NCBI RefSeq assembly: GCF_001279725.1
Contig: NZ_LGDE01000382.1
Location: 1-57,027, forward strand
DNA length: 57,027 nucleotides
Source of the DNA: Streptomyces sp. WM4235
Lineage (GTDB): Bacteria; Actinomycetota; Actinomycetes; Streptomycetales; Streptomycetaceae
Direction: 5' to 3'
Below the pieces are notes generated by a model. The model was not told where the DNA came from, did not search any database, and worked only from the letters and a program-made list of their open reading frames with translations. The translations under genes were made by a program, and so were the position numbers. This document shows positions 32,006 through 41,144 of the stretch, piece by piece. Within the stretch, counting starts at the first letter, position 1. Each line of letters starts with the position of its first letter.

Positions 32006-33154
32006 GTGACGGACGGAGCAGTAACTGAGACCGCGCGCGTGCTCATCGCCGCGGACAAATTCAAGGGCTCGCTCACGGCCGTTCAGGTCGCTGAGCGGGT
32101 GACGGCGGGCCTTCGCGCCGCCGTCCCGGGCGTGGAGATCGAGACCCTCCCCGTCGCGGACGGCGGCGACGGTACGGTCGCGGCCGCCGTGGCGGCCGGT
32201 TTCGAACGCCGGGAGGTACGGGTCACCGGACCCCTCGGTGACCAGGTCACGGCGGCATTCGCGCTGCGCGACGGCACCGCGGTGGTCGAGATGGCGGAGG
32301 CCTCCGGGCTCCAACTGCTGCCCCCGGGCGTGTTCGCCGCGCTGACGGCGACCACCTACGGATCGGGTGAGCTGCTGAAGGCCGCGCTGGACGCGGGCGC
32401 CCGCTCGATCGTGTTCGGCGTGGGCGGCAGCGCCACCACCGACGGCGGCGCCGGCATGCTCGCGGCGCTGGGCGCGGTGTTCCTGGATGCGAACGGCGAA
32501 CCCGTCGGTCCGGGCGGCGGCGCGCTGGCTTCGCTCGCCTCGGCGGACCTGTCCGGCGTCGACCCGCGCTTCGCGGACGTGGACTTCGTCCTCGCCAGCG
32601 ACGTGGACAACCCGCTGACGGGCCCGAAGGGCGCGCCCGCGGTCTACGGCCCGCAGAAGGGCGCCTCGCCCGAGGACGTGGCGACGCTCGACGCGGCGCT
32701 GGCGCACTTCGCGGTCGTGCTGGAGAAGTCGATCGGCCCGAAGGCCGCCGAGTGCGCGGTGCTGCCGGGCGCGGGCGGCGCGGGCGGCATCGGCTACGGG
32801 GCGCTGCTCCTCGGTGCGACGTTCCGTCCCGGCATCGAGCTGATGCTGGAGGTGCTCGGCTTCGCGCCGGCCCTGGAGCGGGCCACGCTGGTCATCACCG
32901 GCGAGGGTTCGCTGGACGAGCAGACCCTGCACGGCAAGGCCCCGGCCGGGGTGGCGGCGGCGGCGCGCGCGGCGGGCAAGGAGGTCGTCGCGGTGTGCGG
33001 GCGGCTGCTGCTGGAGCAGGAGGCCCTCCGGGCCGCCGGCATCCGGCGGGCGTACCCGCTGACGGAGATCGAGCCCGACCCCGCGAAGTGCATCGCGAAC
33101 GCCGGTCCCCTGCTGGAGCGGGTCGCGGCCAACATCGCCGCCGACGTGCTCTGA
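32006..33154 (+). CDS. Glycerate kinase (GarK/GlxK family)
   Basis: A 382-residue type I glycerate kinase with the DKFKGSLTA start motif, LPVADGGDGT, and the GVGGSATTDGGAGMLAALG signature that binds substrate and ATP. It phosphorylates D-glycerate, usually to 2-phosphoglycerate, linking glyoxylate-derived carbon to glycolysis. Since the ethylmalonyl-CoA pathway releases glyoxylate, this gene in the same region could help dispose of it, but that link is inference. The GTG start at 32006 follows CAAGGGA. A strong hairpin follows the stop. Confidence 0.92.
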   Translation: MTDGAVTETARVLIAADKFKGSLTAVQVAERVTAGLRAAVPGVEIETLPVADGGDGTVAAAVAAGFERREVRVTGPLGDQVTAAFALRDGTAVVEMAEASGLQLLPPGVFAALTATTYGSGELLKAALDAGARSIVFGVGGSATTDGGAGMLAALGAVFLDANGEPVGPGGGALASLASADLSGVDPRFADVDFVLASDVDNPLTGPKGAPAVYGPQKGASPEDVATLDAALAHFAVVLEKSIGPKAAECAVLPGAGGAGGIGYGALLLGATFRPGIELMLEVLGFAPALERATLVITGEGSLDEQTLHGKAPAGVAAAARAAGKEVVAVCGRLLLEQEALRAAGIRRAYPLTEIEPDPAKCIANAGPLLERVAANIAADVL

Positions 33155-33176
33155 CACCTCCGACGGACACACGACA

Positions 33177-33211
33177 GGCCCGGCCCCCGACCGACGTCCG
33201 GGGGCCGGGCC
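33177..33211 (+). terminator. Terminator after glycerate kinase
   Basis: GGCCCGGCCCCCG pairs perfectly with CGGGGGCCGGGCC (13 bp) across a 9-nt loop, starting 23 bp after the stop. No T-run follows. Confidence 0.8.
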
Positions 33212-33304
33212 TGCGGCGTTCGCGGGGCCGGGGCCGCGGCGTTCGCGGGCACCGTCGCGCACCGTGCGGTACCGGCCGGTCGGCCCGGCTGGTAGGCAGG
33301 GCCC

Positions 33305-33802
33305 GTGACCACACTGCTGACCGCGCGGCTGCTGCTCGCGCCCCTGGACCGGGCCTCGGCCGAACACCTCGCGTCCGGGAGCCCCCGGCCGGACGACCGG
33401 TGGGGGCCCGGGTATCCGGAGGAGGCGGATCGGGCGGGGGCGGAGCGGTTCCTGCGACTGCTCTCCGAACGCGGCGATCCGGGGCCGTTCGGCGCGTACG
33501 AGATACGGGGCCGCGACGACGGCGTGGCGATCGGCGGGGCCGGGTTCCACGGGCCGCCGAACGCGGCCGGACGGGTCACCGTCGGTTTCGGGCTGATCCC
33601 CGCGGCCCGGGGCCGCGGTCATGCCGCCGAGGCGCTGCGCGCCCTGCTGGACCATGCCCGTTCGCACGGCGCCCGCGGGGTGGACGGGGACACCGACCGG
33701 GAGAACGCGGCCTCCGGGCGGGTGCTGGCCGCCGCCGGGATGCGGTTCCTACGGGACGACGGCCGGCTGCGTCACTACGCGGTGACCTGGGCCGATCGCT
33801 GA
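33305..33802 (+). CDS. GNAT N-acetyltransferase
   Basis: A 165-residue acetyltransferase with the RimJ/RimL-like opening LLTARLLLAPLDRASAEHL and an acetyl-CoA loop VTVGFGLIPAARGRGHAAEALRALL, followed by DTDRENAASGRVLAAAGM. The substrate is unknown. The GTG at 33305 starts the frame. It stands alone between the glycerate kinase terminator and the convergent isochorismatase gene. Confidence 0.85.
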   Translation: MTTLLTARLLLAPLDRASAEHLASGSPRPDDRWGPGYPEEADRAGAERFLRLLSERGDPGPFGAYEIRGRDDGVAIGGAGFHGPPNAAGRVTVGFGLIPAARGRGHAAEALRALLDHARSHGARGVDGDTDRENAASGRVLAAAGMRFLRDDGRLRHYAVTWADR

Positions 33803-33834
33803 CCCCACCGGCCCGGGACCCACCCGCGCCCCGG

Positions 33835-34464
33835 CTACGCGGTGACCGCGCCCCGGACCGCGGAGAGGAGCCGGGCGGTGGTGGTCACGCGGGCGAACCC
33901 GCCGCCGTGGAGGTTGACGGCCGTGGCGGTGGCCAACGCGTCGGCGGTCAGGCTCAGGCCGTCCGGGCCTTCGAGATCGAAGGTGTGCGTGGCGTCGAGG
34001 GGGACGAGTACCTCGTAGCCGAGGTTGCCGCCCACCCGGGCGGTGGTCTCGACGCACATGTTGGTCTGGATCCCGACGACGACGATCCCGCCGATGCCCT
34101 GGGCTTCGAGCCAGCGCGCCAGGTCCGGGGTGCCGTGGAACGAGGAGTTCACCGTCTTGGTGACCAGCAGGGCGGCCGTGTCCCGGCGGTCCCGGACGAA
34201 GTCCTTGAACGCGTGGCCGGGCTGGTCCTCGGCCAGGACGGAACCGGGGAGCACCGATGTGTGCCGGACCAGGACCAGGGGGCGGCCCGTCTCCTGCCAG
34301 GCGTCCATCAGGGCGGCGATGTTGGCCTCGGCCTCCGGGTTGTTCCGCGGGCCCCAGAAGGACGCGTCGTCGAAGCCGCGCTGGACGTCGACGACCACCA
34401 GCGCGGTGTTGTCGGCGATCTCGATCGCGGGGTCGTTCGGGTTCGGGTTCTCGTTCGTCGTCAT
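33835..34464 (-). CDS. Isochorismatase-type cysteine hydrolase
   Basis: The 209-residue protein keeps the triad of the family: D26 (VVVDVQRGF), K103 (VTKTVNSSF) and C137 (GIQTNMCVETTA). This is the nicotinamidase/isochorismatase fold. Substrates range from nicotinamide to N-carbamoyl compounds, and metal ligands typical of nicotinamidase are not obvious. An upstream in-frame start at 34548 exists, but the ATG at 34464 begins the conserved part and leaves space for a promoter. It diverges from the GlxA-type regulator, a pairing that suggests the regulator controls it. Confidence 0.85.
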   Translation of the reverse strand: MTTNENPNPNDPAIEIADNTALVVVDVQRGFDDASFWGPRNNPEAEANIAALMDAWQETGRPLVLVRHTSVLPGSVLAEDQPGHAFKDFVRDRRDTAALLVTKTVNSSFHGTPDLARWLEAQGIGGIVVVGIQTNMCVETTARVGGNLGYEVLVPLDATHTFDLEGPDGLSLTADALATATAVNLHGGGFARVTTTARLLSAVRGAVTA

Positions 34465-34530
34465 GGCCCCATCCTGTGCGGCGGGCGCCGGACCCGACAG
34501 GAGCACCGCGGACCCGAACCGATGGGATCC

Positions 34531-34543
34531 TGCCACAATGGCA
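34531..34543. promoter_or_regulatory. Inverted repeat at the regulator gene start
   Basis: TGCCA-CAA-TGGCA is a perfect 5-3-5 inverted repeat. It overlaps the ATG at 34538 and ends 3 bp before the ATG at 34547. If the second ATG is the true start, the repeat covers its ribosome site, as expected for autoregulation. It also faces the isochorismatase promoter. Confidence 0.45.
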
Positions 34544-34546
34544 GTC

Positions 34547-35521
34547 ATGCACCGGATCGCGATCGTCTGTCAGCCCGGCATCCGCGCCTTCGACCTGGCC
34601 GTCATCACCGAGGTCTGGGGGCCCGACCGCAGCCGCGCCGGCGTCCCGCGCTTCGAGCTGCGGCGCTGCGCCCTGGACACCGGGCCGATCTCCCTGCCCG
34701 GCGGGCTGACGCTGGCGCCCGACCGGGGCCTGGACTGGCTGGCCCGCGCCGACCTGGTCGTCGTACCGGCGCTGTCCGAGCCCTGCGACCCGACCCCCGA
34801 GCCCGTGTTGGCGGCGCTGCGGGAGGCCCACGCGCGGGGTGTGCCGGTGGCCTCGCTCTGTGCCGGTGCCTTCATCCTCGCCGAGGCCGGGTTGTTGGAG
34901 GGGCGCAGGGCCGTGACCCACTGGTGGCTCGCCCCCCGGTTGGCCGAGCGCCATCCAGGGGTGCTGGTCGAGGACGCCCCCCTCTTCGTGGAGGACTCGG
35001 GCATCTGGACGTCCGCCGGGGTGGCCTCCGGCATCGACCTGTGCCTGCACCTGGTCCGGGAGGCGCACGGCTCGGAGGTCGCCGCGGCCATCGCCCGGTC
35101 CATGGTGACGGGGCCCTTCCGCACCGGGGACCACGCCCAGTACCTGGACCGGCCCACCCCCGCGGCGGACCGTACCGCCGAGGCGCTGGCCGCCGTGCGC
35201 GAACGGGCCCTGCGCCATCTGCACGAGCCCCTGGACGTCGCCACGCTGGCGCGCTGGGCCGGCATGTCGCCCCGCTCCTTCGCCCGGCACTTCGCGGCCG
35301 GCACGGGCACCACCCCGCACAAGTGGCTCCTCCATCACCGCCTGGACGAGGCCCGCAAACTGCTGGAACGCACCGACCACCCGGTGTCGGAGGTGGCCCG
35401 GCGGGCCGGGTTCTCCGGTGAGGTGAACTTCCGCCAACGGTTCACGGCGCACGTCGGCATGAGTCCGCGTGCGTACCGCGCGGAAGCCGCCGCCACCCCC
35501 AAACCGCGGCGACAGTGTTAG
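34547..35521 (+). CDS. GlxA-type transcriptional regulator (DJ-1/PfpI domain plus AraC helix-turn-helix)
   Basis: Residues about 1-180 form a DJ-1/PfpI amidase-like domain with the cysteine elbow ASLCAGAFILAEAGLL. Residues about 215-310 are an AraC/XylS DNA-binding domain with two helix-turn-helix units (VATLARWAGMSPRSFARHF, VSEVARRAGFSGEVNFRQRF). GlxA relatives control nitrogen and carbon stress genes, and the amidase-like domain senses a ligand rather than catalyses. The ATG at 34538 is an alternative start. It diverges from an isochorismatase-type hydrolase, its likely target. The SpoIIE phosphatase gene begins 9 bp after it. Confidence 0.9.
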   Translation: MHRIAIVCQPGIRAFDLAVITEVWGPDRSRAGVPRFELRRCALDTGPISLPGGLTLAPDRGLDWLARADLVVVPALSEPCDPTPEPVLAALREAHARGVPVASLCAGAFILAEAGLLEGRRAVTHWWLAPRLAERHPGVLVEDAPLFVEDSGIWTSAGVASGIDLCLHLVREAHGSEVAAAIARSMVTGPFRTGDHAQYLDRPTPAADRTAEALAAVRERALRHLHEPLDVATLARWAGMSPRSFARHFAAGTGTTPHKWLLHHRLDEARKLLERTDHPVSEVARRAGFSGEVNFRQRFTAHVGMSPRAYRAEAAATPKPRRQC

Positions 35522-35530
35522 AAATGGCTC

Positions 35531-38323
35531 ATGACCGGACGTTCGGGTCGATCCCGGGGATCACCGCCGGCGGGCCACCCACCGAGCCTGCTCGCGCGTC
35601 TCTCCCTGGCCCCGGGCAGCGTCGCCGGTCAGGTGTTCGCGTTGCAGGCCGTGATCGTTCTGATGGTGATCGCCGCGGCGGCACTGGCGCTGGTGTTCCA
35701 GGCCCGGTACGACAGCCGGCAGGACGCCGGCAACCGTTCGCTGGCGGCCGCCGAGGCCTTCGCGCGCGCGCCCGGCCTGCCCGCCGCCCTCAAGAGTCCC
35801 GATCCGACGGCCGTGCTCCAGCCTCTCGCGGAGGGCGCCCGCAAGGCCTCCGGGCTGGACTTCATCTCCGTCCTGAAGACCGACGGCGTGCGCTACACCG
35901 ACTCCAGGCCCGAGCTGATCGGCCGGAAGGCCACCGGCGACCTCGATCGTGCCGTCCGCGGCGAGTCCTTCACCGAGACCTTCAAGGGCGCCCCGAGCGA
36001 CGCGGTCCGCGCCGTGGTCCCGGTGCGGGACGCGAGCGGCGCGGTCGTCGGCCTCGTCGCCACCGGCATCGAGATCCAGAACGTCGGTGACGCGGTCGAG
36101 AACCAGCTCCCGCTGCTGATCGGCGCCGCCGCGGGCGCCCTGCTGCTCGGCACCGGTGGAGCCGCTCTCGTCAGCCGCCGGCTGCGGCGCCAGACCAGCG
36201 GCCTGGGCCCCGCCGACATGGCGCGGATGAACGAGCACCACGAGGCGGTACTGCACGCCGTGCGCGAGGGCGTGCTGATCATCGGGGCCGACCACCGGCT
36301 GCAGCTCGCCAACGACGAGGCCCGCCGACTGTTGGGCCTGCCCGCCGACGCCGAGCAACAGCATGTGGAAGACCTCGGGCTGGACCCCCGTACGGCGGCC
36401 CTGCTGACGTCGGGGCGGGTGGTGACGGACGAGGTCCACCCGGCGGGTGACCGCCTGCTCGCGGTGAACGTCCGGCGCACCAAGCCGTACGCGGGGCGCC
36501 CCTCCGGCAGCGTGGTGACCCTGCGGGACTCCACCGAACTCGCCGCGCTCTCCGGCCGGGCCGAGGTGGCCCGGGACCGGCTGCAGATGCTGTACGACGC
36601 CGGGGTGCGGATCGGTACCACCCTGGACGTGACCCGGACCGCGGAGGAACTGTCGGAGGTGGCCGTCCCGCGGTTCGCGGACTTCGTGACCGTCGAGCTG
36701 TTGGAACCGGTGCTGCACGGCGAGGAGCCCTCGGTCCCCACCGGGACGTACACGGAAATGCGCCGGGCGGCCATGTCGGGGGTCCGCACGGACCAGCCGC
36801 TCCAGCCGGTCGGGGAGGTCATCCGGTTCGTCGTGCCGACGGCGCCGATGGCGGCGGCCCTGGCGGCGGGGAGCGCGGTGCTCGCCCCCGATCTGCGCAC
36901 CGCCTTCGGCTGGCGGGCCCAGGACGCCGACGGGACCCGGATCGCGCTGGAGTACGGGCTGCACTCGCTGATCTCCGTACCGCTCCAGGCCCGCGGGGTG
37001 GTCCTCGGAATGGCCAATTTCTGGCGGGCGGACACCCCCGAGGCCTTCGACGAGGAGGACCTCTCGTTCGCCGAGGAACTCGGCGCGCGGGCCGCGGTGT
37101 CCATCGACAACGCGCGCCGCTACACCCGCGAGCACGCCACCGCCGTGACGCTCCAGCGCAGCCTCCTCCCCCGGGTGCTGCCCGACCTGACCGCCGTGGA
37201 CGTCGCGTTCCGGTACCTGCCCGCGAAGGCCGGGGTGGGCGGGGACTGGTTCGACGTGATCCCGCTGCCGGGGACGCGGGTCGCCCTGGTCGTCGGCGAC
37301 GTGGTCGGGCACGGGGTGCACGCGGCGGCGACCATGGGGCGCCTGCGCACCGCGGTCCACAACTTCTCCACCCTGGACATGCCGCCCGACGAGCTGCTCG
37401 GACACCTCGACGAGCTGATCGACCGCATCGACCGCAACGAGAACGGCCCCGACGCGGAGGACGGCGAGCCCGTCGAGGAGGCGGCCGGGGTCACGGGCGC
37501 CACCTGCCTGTACGCGGTCTACGACCCGGTGTCGGGCCGCTGCACGCTGGCGAGCGCCGGGCATCCCGGGCCGGCCCTGGTCCACCCCGACGGCCGGGTG
37601 GAGTTCCCGGAGCTGCCGACCGGGCTGCCGCTGGGCGTGGGCGGGATGCCCTTCGAGACCACCGAGCTGATGCTGCCCGAGGGAAGCCGGCTCGCGCTCT
37701 TCACCGACGGCCTGCTGGAGGACCGCGACCGGGACTTCGACACCGGTCTGGGGCTGCTCGGCGAGACCCTGGCACGGCCCGGACGCAGCCCCGACCAGGC
37801 GTGCGCCGACGTGCTGGCGGCGCTGCTGTTCCCGACGCCGAACGACGACATCGCCCTGCTGATCGCCGACACCAGGCGGCTGGACGCCGGGCGGATCGCG
37901 GAATGGGACGTGCCCGACGACACGGCGGCGGTCTCACGGGTGCGCAACGCGGGCTCGGCGCAGATCGCCGCCTGGGGTCTGGAGGAGATCGCCTTCACGG
38001 CGGAGCTGATCCTCAGCGAGCTGATCACCAACGCCATCCGCTACGGGAGCGCGCCCGTCGGGGTGCGGCTGCTCCGCGACCGGACGCTGATCATCGAGGT
38101 GTCCGACGGCAGCAGCACGTCCCCGCACCTGCGGTACGCGGCCACCACCGACGAGGGCGGTCGGGGGCTGTTCCTCGTCGCGCAGTACGCCGAGCGGTGG
38201 GGCACGCGGTACACCGAGCGGGGGAAGGTGATCTGGGCGGAGCTCCCGCTGAGCGGGAACCCGGCGGAGCCGCTGGCGGCCCTCACGCTGGACCTGGACG
38301 AGCTGGAGGGCCTGGCCTGGTGA
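35531..38323 (+). CDS. Membrane SpoIIE-type phosphatase with CitA-like sensor, PAS, GAF and HATPase domains
   Basis: In 930 residues the order is: TM1 (35-56), extracellular sensor (57-192), TM2 (193-214), PAS (about 235-340), GAF (about 350-540), SpoIIE/PP2C phosphatase (about 545-770; VGGDWFDVIPLP, VVGDVVGHGVHA) and an anti-sigma-type HATPase (about 795-915; ELITNAIRYG, SDGSS, GGRGLF). The sensor resembles the CitA/DcuS PASp fold (YTDSRPELIGRKATGD, GESFTETFKG, VVPVRDASGAVVGLVATG), which binds carboxylates. The protein could both phosphorylate and dephosphorylate an anti-anti-sigma factor in response to an outside ligand. No such factor is encoded nearby. It starts 9 bp after the GlxA-type gene. 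Confidence 0.9.
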   Translation: MTGRSGRSRGSPPAGHPPSLLARLSLAPGSVAGQVFALQAVIVLMVIAAAALALVFQARYDSRQDAGNRSLAAAEAFARAPGLPAALKSPDPTAVLQPLAEGARKASGLDFISVLKTDGVRYTDSRPELIGRKATGDLDRAVRGESFTETFKGAPSDAVRAVVPVRDASGAVVGLVATGIEIQNVGDAVENQLPLLIGAAAGALLLGTGGAALVSRRLRRQTSGLGPADMARMNEHHEAVLHAVREGVLIIGADHRLQLANDEARRLLGLPADAEQQHVEDLGLDPRTAALLTSGRVVTDEVHPAGDRLLAVNVRRTKPYAGRPSGSVVTLRDSTELAALSGRAEVARDRLQMLYDAGVRIGTTLDVTRTAEELSEVAVPRFADFVTVELLEPVLHGEEPSVPTGTYTEMRRAAMSGVRTDQPLQPVGEVIRFVVPTAPMAAALAAGSAVLAPDLRTAFGWRAQDADGTRIALEYGLHSLISVPLQARGVVLGMANFWRADTPEAFDEEDLSFAEELGARAAVSIDNARRYTREHATAVTLQRSLLPRVLPDLTAVDVAFRYLPAKAGVGGDWFDVIPLPGTRVALVVGDVVGHGVHAAATMGRLRTAVHNFSTLDMPPDELLGHLDELIDRIDRNENGPDAEDGEPVEEAAGVTGATCLYAVYDPVSGRCTLASAGHPGPALVHPDGRVEFPELPTGLPLGVGGMPFETTELMLPEGSRLALFTDGLLEDRDRDFDTGLGLLGETLARPGRSPDQACADVLAALLFPTPNDDIALLIADTRRLDAGRIAEWDVPDDTAAVSRVRNAGSAQIAAWGLEEIAFTAELILSELITNAIRYGSAPVGVRLLRDRTLIIEVSDGSSTSPHLRYAATTDEGGRGLFLVAQYAERWGTRYTERGKVIWAELPLSGNPAEPLAALTLDLDELEGLAW

Positions 38324-38365
38324 CGGTGTCGCGCGGGCCCGGCCCGGTGACGGTGTCGCGCCGGG

Positions 38366-40435
38366 TCAGGCCGGCGGGGTGCGCACCGTACGGGCCAGCA
38401 GGACGGCCACGTCGTCCTGCGGGGCGGCGGGCAGCAGGTCGAGGATGTCGTCGCAGAGCTGTTCCAGGGGCCGTCCCACCTGCCCCAGGGCGCGGGCCAG
38501 CCGTTCCATGCCGTGGTCGAGGTCGCGGTCCCGGGACTCGATCAGCCCGTCGGTGTACAGCGCCAGCAGGGTCCCCGGGGGCAGCGACACCTCTTCGGTG
38601 CGGAAGTCCTGCCCGCCCGTGCCCAGCGGGGTTCCGGGCGGTCCGTCGAGGAAGGTGGCCGTCCCGTCGGCGGTGACGACGGCGGGCGGCGGGTGGCCGG
38701 CGCGGGCGATCACGCAGCCGCCGGTGGCCGGGTCGTGGACGGCGTAGACGCAGGTGGCCATCTCGTCCTCGCCCAGGTCGGCGACCACCGCGTCGAGGGA
38801 GCGGAGCATCAGGGCGGGCGGCACGTCGTGTCGTGCGAGGGTCCGCACCGCGGTGCGGAGCTGGCCCATGACGGCCGCGGCGTGGATCCCGTGGCCCATC
38901 ACGTCGCCGATGACCAGGCCGGTCCGTCCGCTGGGCAGCTGGATGACGTCGTACCAGTCGCCGCCCACGTCGTGGTCGCTGGCGGGCAGGTAGCGGCCGG
39001 TGAGTTCGAGGCCGGTGACCTCGGGCAGGGCGCTGTTGGTGAGGCTGCGCTGGAGCGTGAGGGCCGCCTGGCGCTGGGTGGTGTACATGCGTGCATTGTC
39101 GATGTTGAGGGCGGCGCGGGCCACCAGCTCGTCCACGAGCACGCAGTCCTGCTCGTCGAAGGGCTCGCGCTCGCGCACCCGGGTCACGGCCACGGCGCCG
39201 AGCACCTTGCCGCGCGCGACCAGCGGGACCAGCCGCGCCGATCCCAGGGTGGCGAGGTAGGCGCGCAGGGGCTCGGCCCGGGGGTCGGTGATCAGCGCCG
39301 GGATGTCGGAGAGGTAGAGGTTCATGGGCCGGCCGTCGGAGATGACCCGCTCGTAGACCGTCCCGACCGGGATCTGGAAGGTCTGCCCGGCGACGAGTTT
39401 CGCGGTGGGCGCGGTCGGGTCGGGGAAGGTGGCGGCCAGTCTGCGCAGGAGTCCGCGCGTGGAGGTCCCGCCGGTCATCTCGTCGGGGTCGAGGACGGCT
39501 TCCAGGAGCTGTACGTCGGCCGAGTCGGCGAGCTGGGGCACGAGCAGCTCGACGATCTCCCGGGCGGTCTGGTTGAGGTCGAGGGTGGTGCCGATGCGGG
39601 TGCCGGCCTCGGCGAGGAGGGCGAAGCGGGTCCGGGCCCGTTCGGCCTCCAGTTGAGCCCGCTGGCCCTCGGTGATGTCGATGAGGGAGGCGATCAGGCC
39701 GAGCCTGCGACCGCTCCCGTCGAGCAGCGGGGCGTACGAGCAGGACCACGTCCGGTCGTGGTCGGGGTCGGCGGCGGTACGGCCCGTGCGCCGGACGTCG
39801 ACGACGGCGGTGCCCCCGTCGAGGACCTGCCGCATCGTGGCCTCCAGGGCGACCGCGTTGACCCCGGGGACCACCTCGGTGAGACGCCGGCCCAGGTGCG
39901 CCGCCGCGGAGACCCCGTTCATGCGGGCCAGGGCGTCGTTGACGCGCAGGAACCGCAGGTCGGGGCCGAGCGTGGCGAGGCCTATCGGGGATTGGGTGAA
40001 GAGGCTCTGGAGGGCGACGAGGGAGTCCCGCATGTTCAGGACCTCGGAGGTCTCCACGGCGATGAGCAGGGCACCCGTGCGGCCCTGCGGGTCGGCGGCG
40101 GGCACGATCCACATCTCCATCGTCACGCGGTGCCCGTCCCGGTGGCGCACGGGAAGGGTTCCGACGACGGTCTCGCCCGCCTGCACCCGCCGGGTCAGGT
40201 CGTCGGCCAGCTCCCGGTTGGCGTCGGGGACCAGGACCGCGGTGCCGGGCCGGCCCAGGATGTCCTCGGGGCGGTGGCCGAGCAGGTCCTGCGCGGCCAG
40301 CGACCACTCCACGACGCGGCCGTCGGCGTCCTCCCGCCACAGGGCGATCGGCAGCAGCTCGCGGAGCACTCCCGCATAGCCGACCGCCGCCACCGGCGGG
40401 TCCGGCACCTCGCTCGCCGACCGGTAAGTGTCCAA
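38366..40435 (-). CDS. Soluble SpoIIE-type phosphatase with two PAS domains and a GAF domain
   Basis: The 689-residue protein has PAS1 (about 20-130; WREDADGRVVEWSLAAQDLLGH), PAS2 (about 140-260; IGLATLGPDLRFLRVNDALARMNG), GAF (about 280-450) and a SpoIIE/PP2C domain (about 470-685; VGGDWYDVIQLP, VIGDVMGHGIHA, LYTDGLIESRDRD, the last binding metal). There is no membrane helix and no HATPase. It should dephosphorylate an anti-anti-sigma factor to switch on an alternative sigma factor, as RsbU does. It is convergent with the membrane phosphatase, ends 42 bp apart, and the two share the GAF-PP2C core. Confidence 0.9.
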   Translation of the reverse strand: MDTYRSASEVPDPPVAAVGYAGVLRELLPIALWREDADGRVVEWSLAAQDLLGHRPEDILGRPGTAVLVPDANRELADDLTRRVQAGETVVGTLPVRHRDGHRVTMEMWIVPAADPQGRTGALLIAVETSEVLNMRDSLVALQSLFTQSPIGLATLGPDLRFLRVNDALARMNGVSAAAHLGRRLTEVVPGVNAVALEATMRQVLDGGTAVVDVRRTGRTAADPDHDRTWSCSYAPLLDGSGRRLGLIASLIDITEGQRAQLEAERARTRFALLAEAGTRIGTTLDLNQTAREIVELLVPQLADSADVQLLEAVLDPDEMTGGTSTRGLLRRLAATFPDPTAPTAKLVAGQTFQIPVGTVYERVISDGRPMNLYLSDIPALITDPRAEPLRAYLATLGSARLVPLVARGKVLGAVAVTRVREREPFDEQDCVLVDELVARAALNIDNARMYTTQRQAALTLQRSLTNSALPEVTGLELTGRYLPASDHDVGGDWYDVIQLPSGRTGLVIGDVMGHGIHAAAVMGQLRTAVRTLARHDVPPALMLRSLDAVVADLGEDEMATCVYAVHDPATGGCVIARAGHPPPAVVTADGTATFLDGPPGTPLGTGGQDFRTEEVSLPPGTLLALYTDGLIESRDRDLDHGMERLARALGQVGRPLEQLCDDILDLLPAAPQDDVAVLLARTVRTPPA

Positions 40436-40590
40436 CGCACCGACCTCGTCGCTGGTGGGCCTGTTTCCTTCCGAATCACCCTAGCCGAGGGCTCGCCCCG
40501 GGGCGCTGCGGTCGCACCGGGGCGGGGCGCCCCGACCGGGCGCCCCGGCCCGGCGGCGATGGTCGGGAGTCGCCGGCCGGCCGGGCCCCG

Positions 40591-41076
40591 TCAGAAGTCG
40601 GCGCGGACCAGGGCGTCGGCGCGGCCGACGGACTCCAGCTCCCAGGTCTTGCAGTAGAGGCGGCGGATGTACTCGATGTCGGCGTCCCGCGCCCGGGCCT
40701 CGCCCACCGGGTAGAGGACCGTCAGCTCGTAGGACTTCTCCCGGTTGATGTCGCCCTCCTTGTCCCTCCACTGGCCGCGGGCCTCCTGGAGGGTGAGGCC
40801 GGACGGGAAGCGGGGGGTGATCACGTCGGTGACGAACTTGTCGAACTGCGCCTCGGTGATCGGCGGGTTGCCGTTGTGCCGCCCGGTGCCGAAGTAGAGG
40901 TGGGTGGACACGTAGGCGCTGCCCCGGCTGCCCGGCGCGAGTTCCTGGTTCGCCACCGAGGCGGCGACCGGCGACTGCGGGGCCGTGTCGAGCGCGGGGC
41001 TGCCGGCGGCGAAGAAGAGCACGGCCGCCGTGAGCACGGCCGCCGCCGCGGGCATGGATATTCGGATGTGGCGCAT
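40591..41076 (-). CDS. Secreted DUF3574 protein
   Basis: The 161-residue protein starts with a signal peptide (MRHIRISMPAAAAVLTAAVLFF, cleavage near AGSPAL). It continues with the DUF3574 pattern: HLYFGTGRHNGNPPITEAQFDKFVTDVITPRFPSGLT, then QGQWRD and a C-terminal IEYIRRLYCKTWELESV. The function of the domain is unknown; the fold is expected to be ferredoxin-like. The ATG at 41076 follows AGGGA; an upstream frame start at 41187 gives no conserved sequence. It lies 68 bp downstream of the three-gene unit on the same strand and may be its fourth gene. Confidence 0.8.
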   Translation of the reverse strand: MRHIRISMPAAAAVLTAAVLFFAAGSPALDTAPQSPVAASVANQELAPGSRGSAYVSTHLYFGTGRHNGNPPITEAQFDKFVTDVITPRFPSGLTLQEARGQWRDKEGDINREKSYELTVLYPVGEARARDADIEYIRRLYCKTWELESVGRADALVRADF

Positions 41077-41144
41077 GTGATCCCTGTCTGTGTGTGGGTC
41101 GCGATGATGCCCGGGAGTCCCGGTGTACTGGTGGAGGAGGGGTC

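Noticed and set aside
38319..38361. 16-bp direct repeat GGTGACGGTGTCGCGC at the convergent phosphatase ends
   Set aside because: There are two copies 27 bp apart, the first overlapping the end of the membrane phosphatase gene. It looks like local duplication without hairpin or site character.
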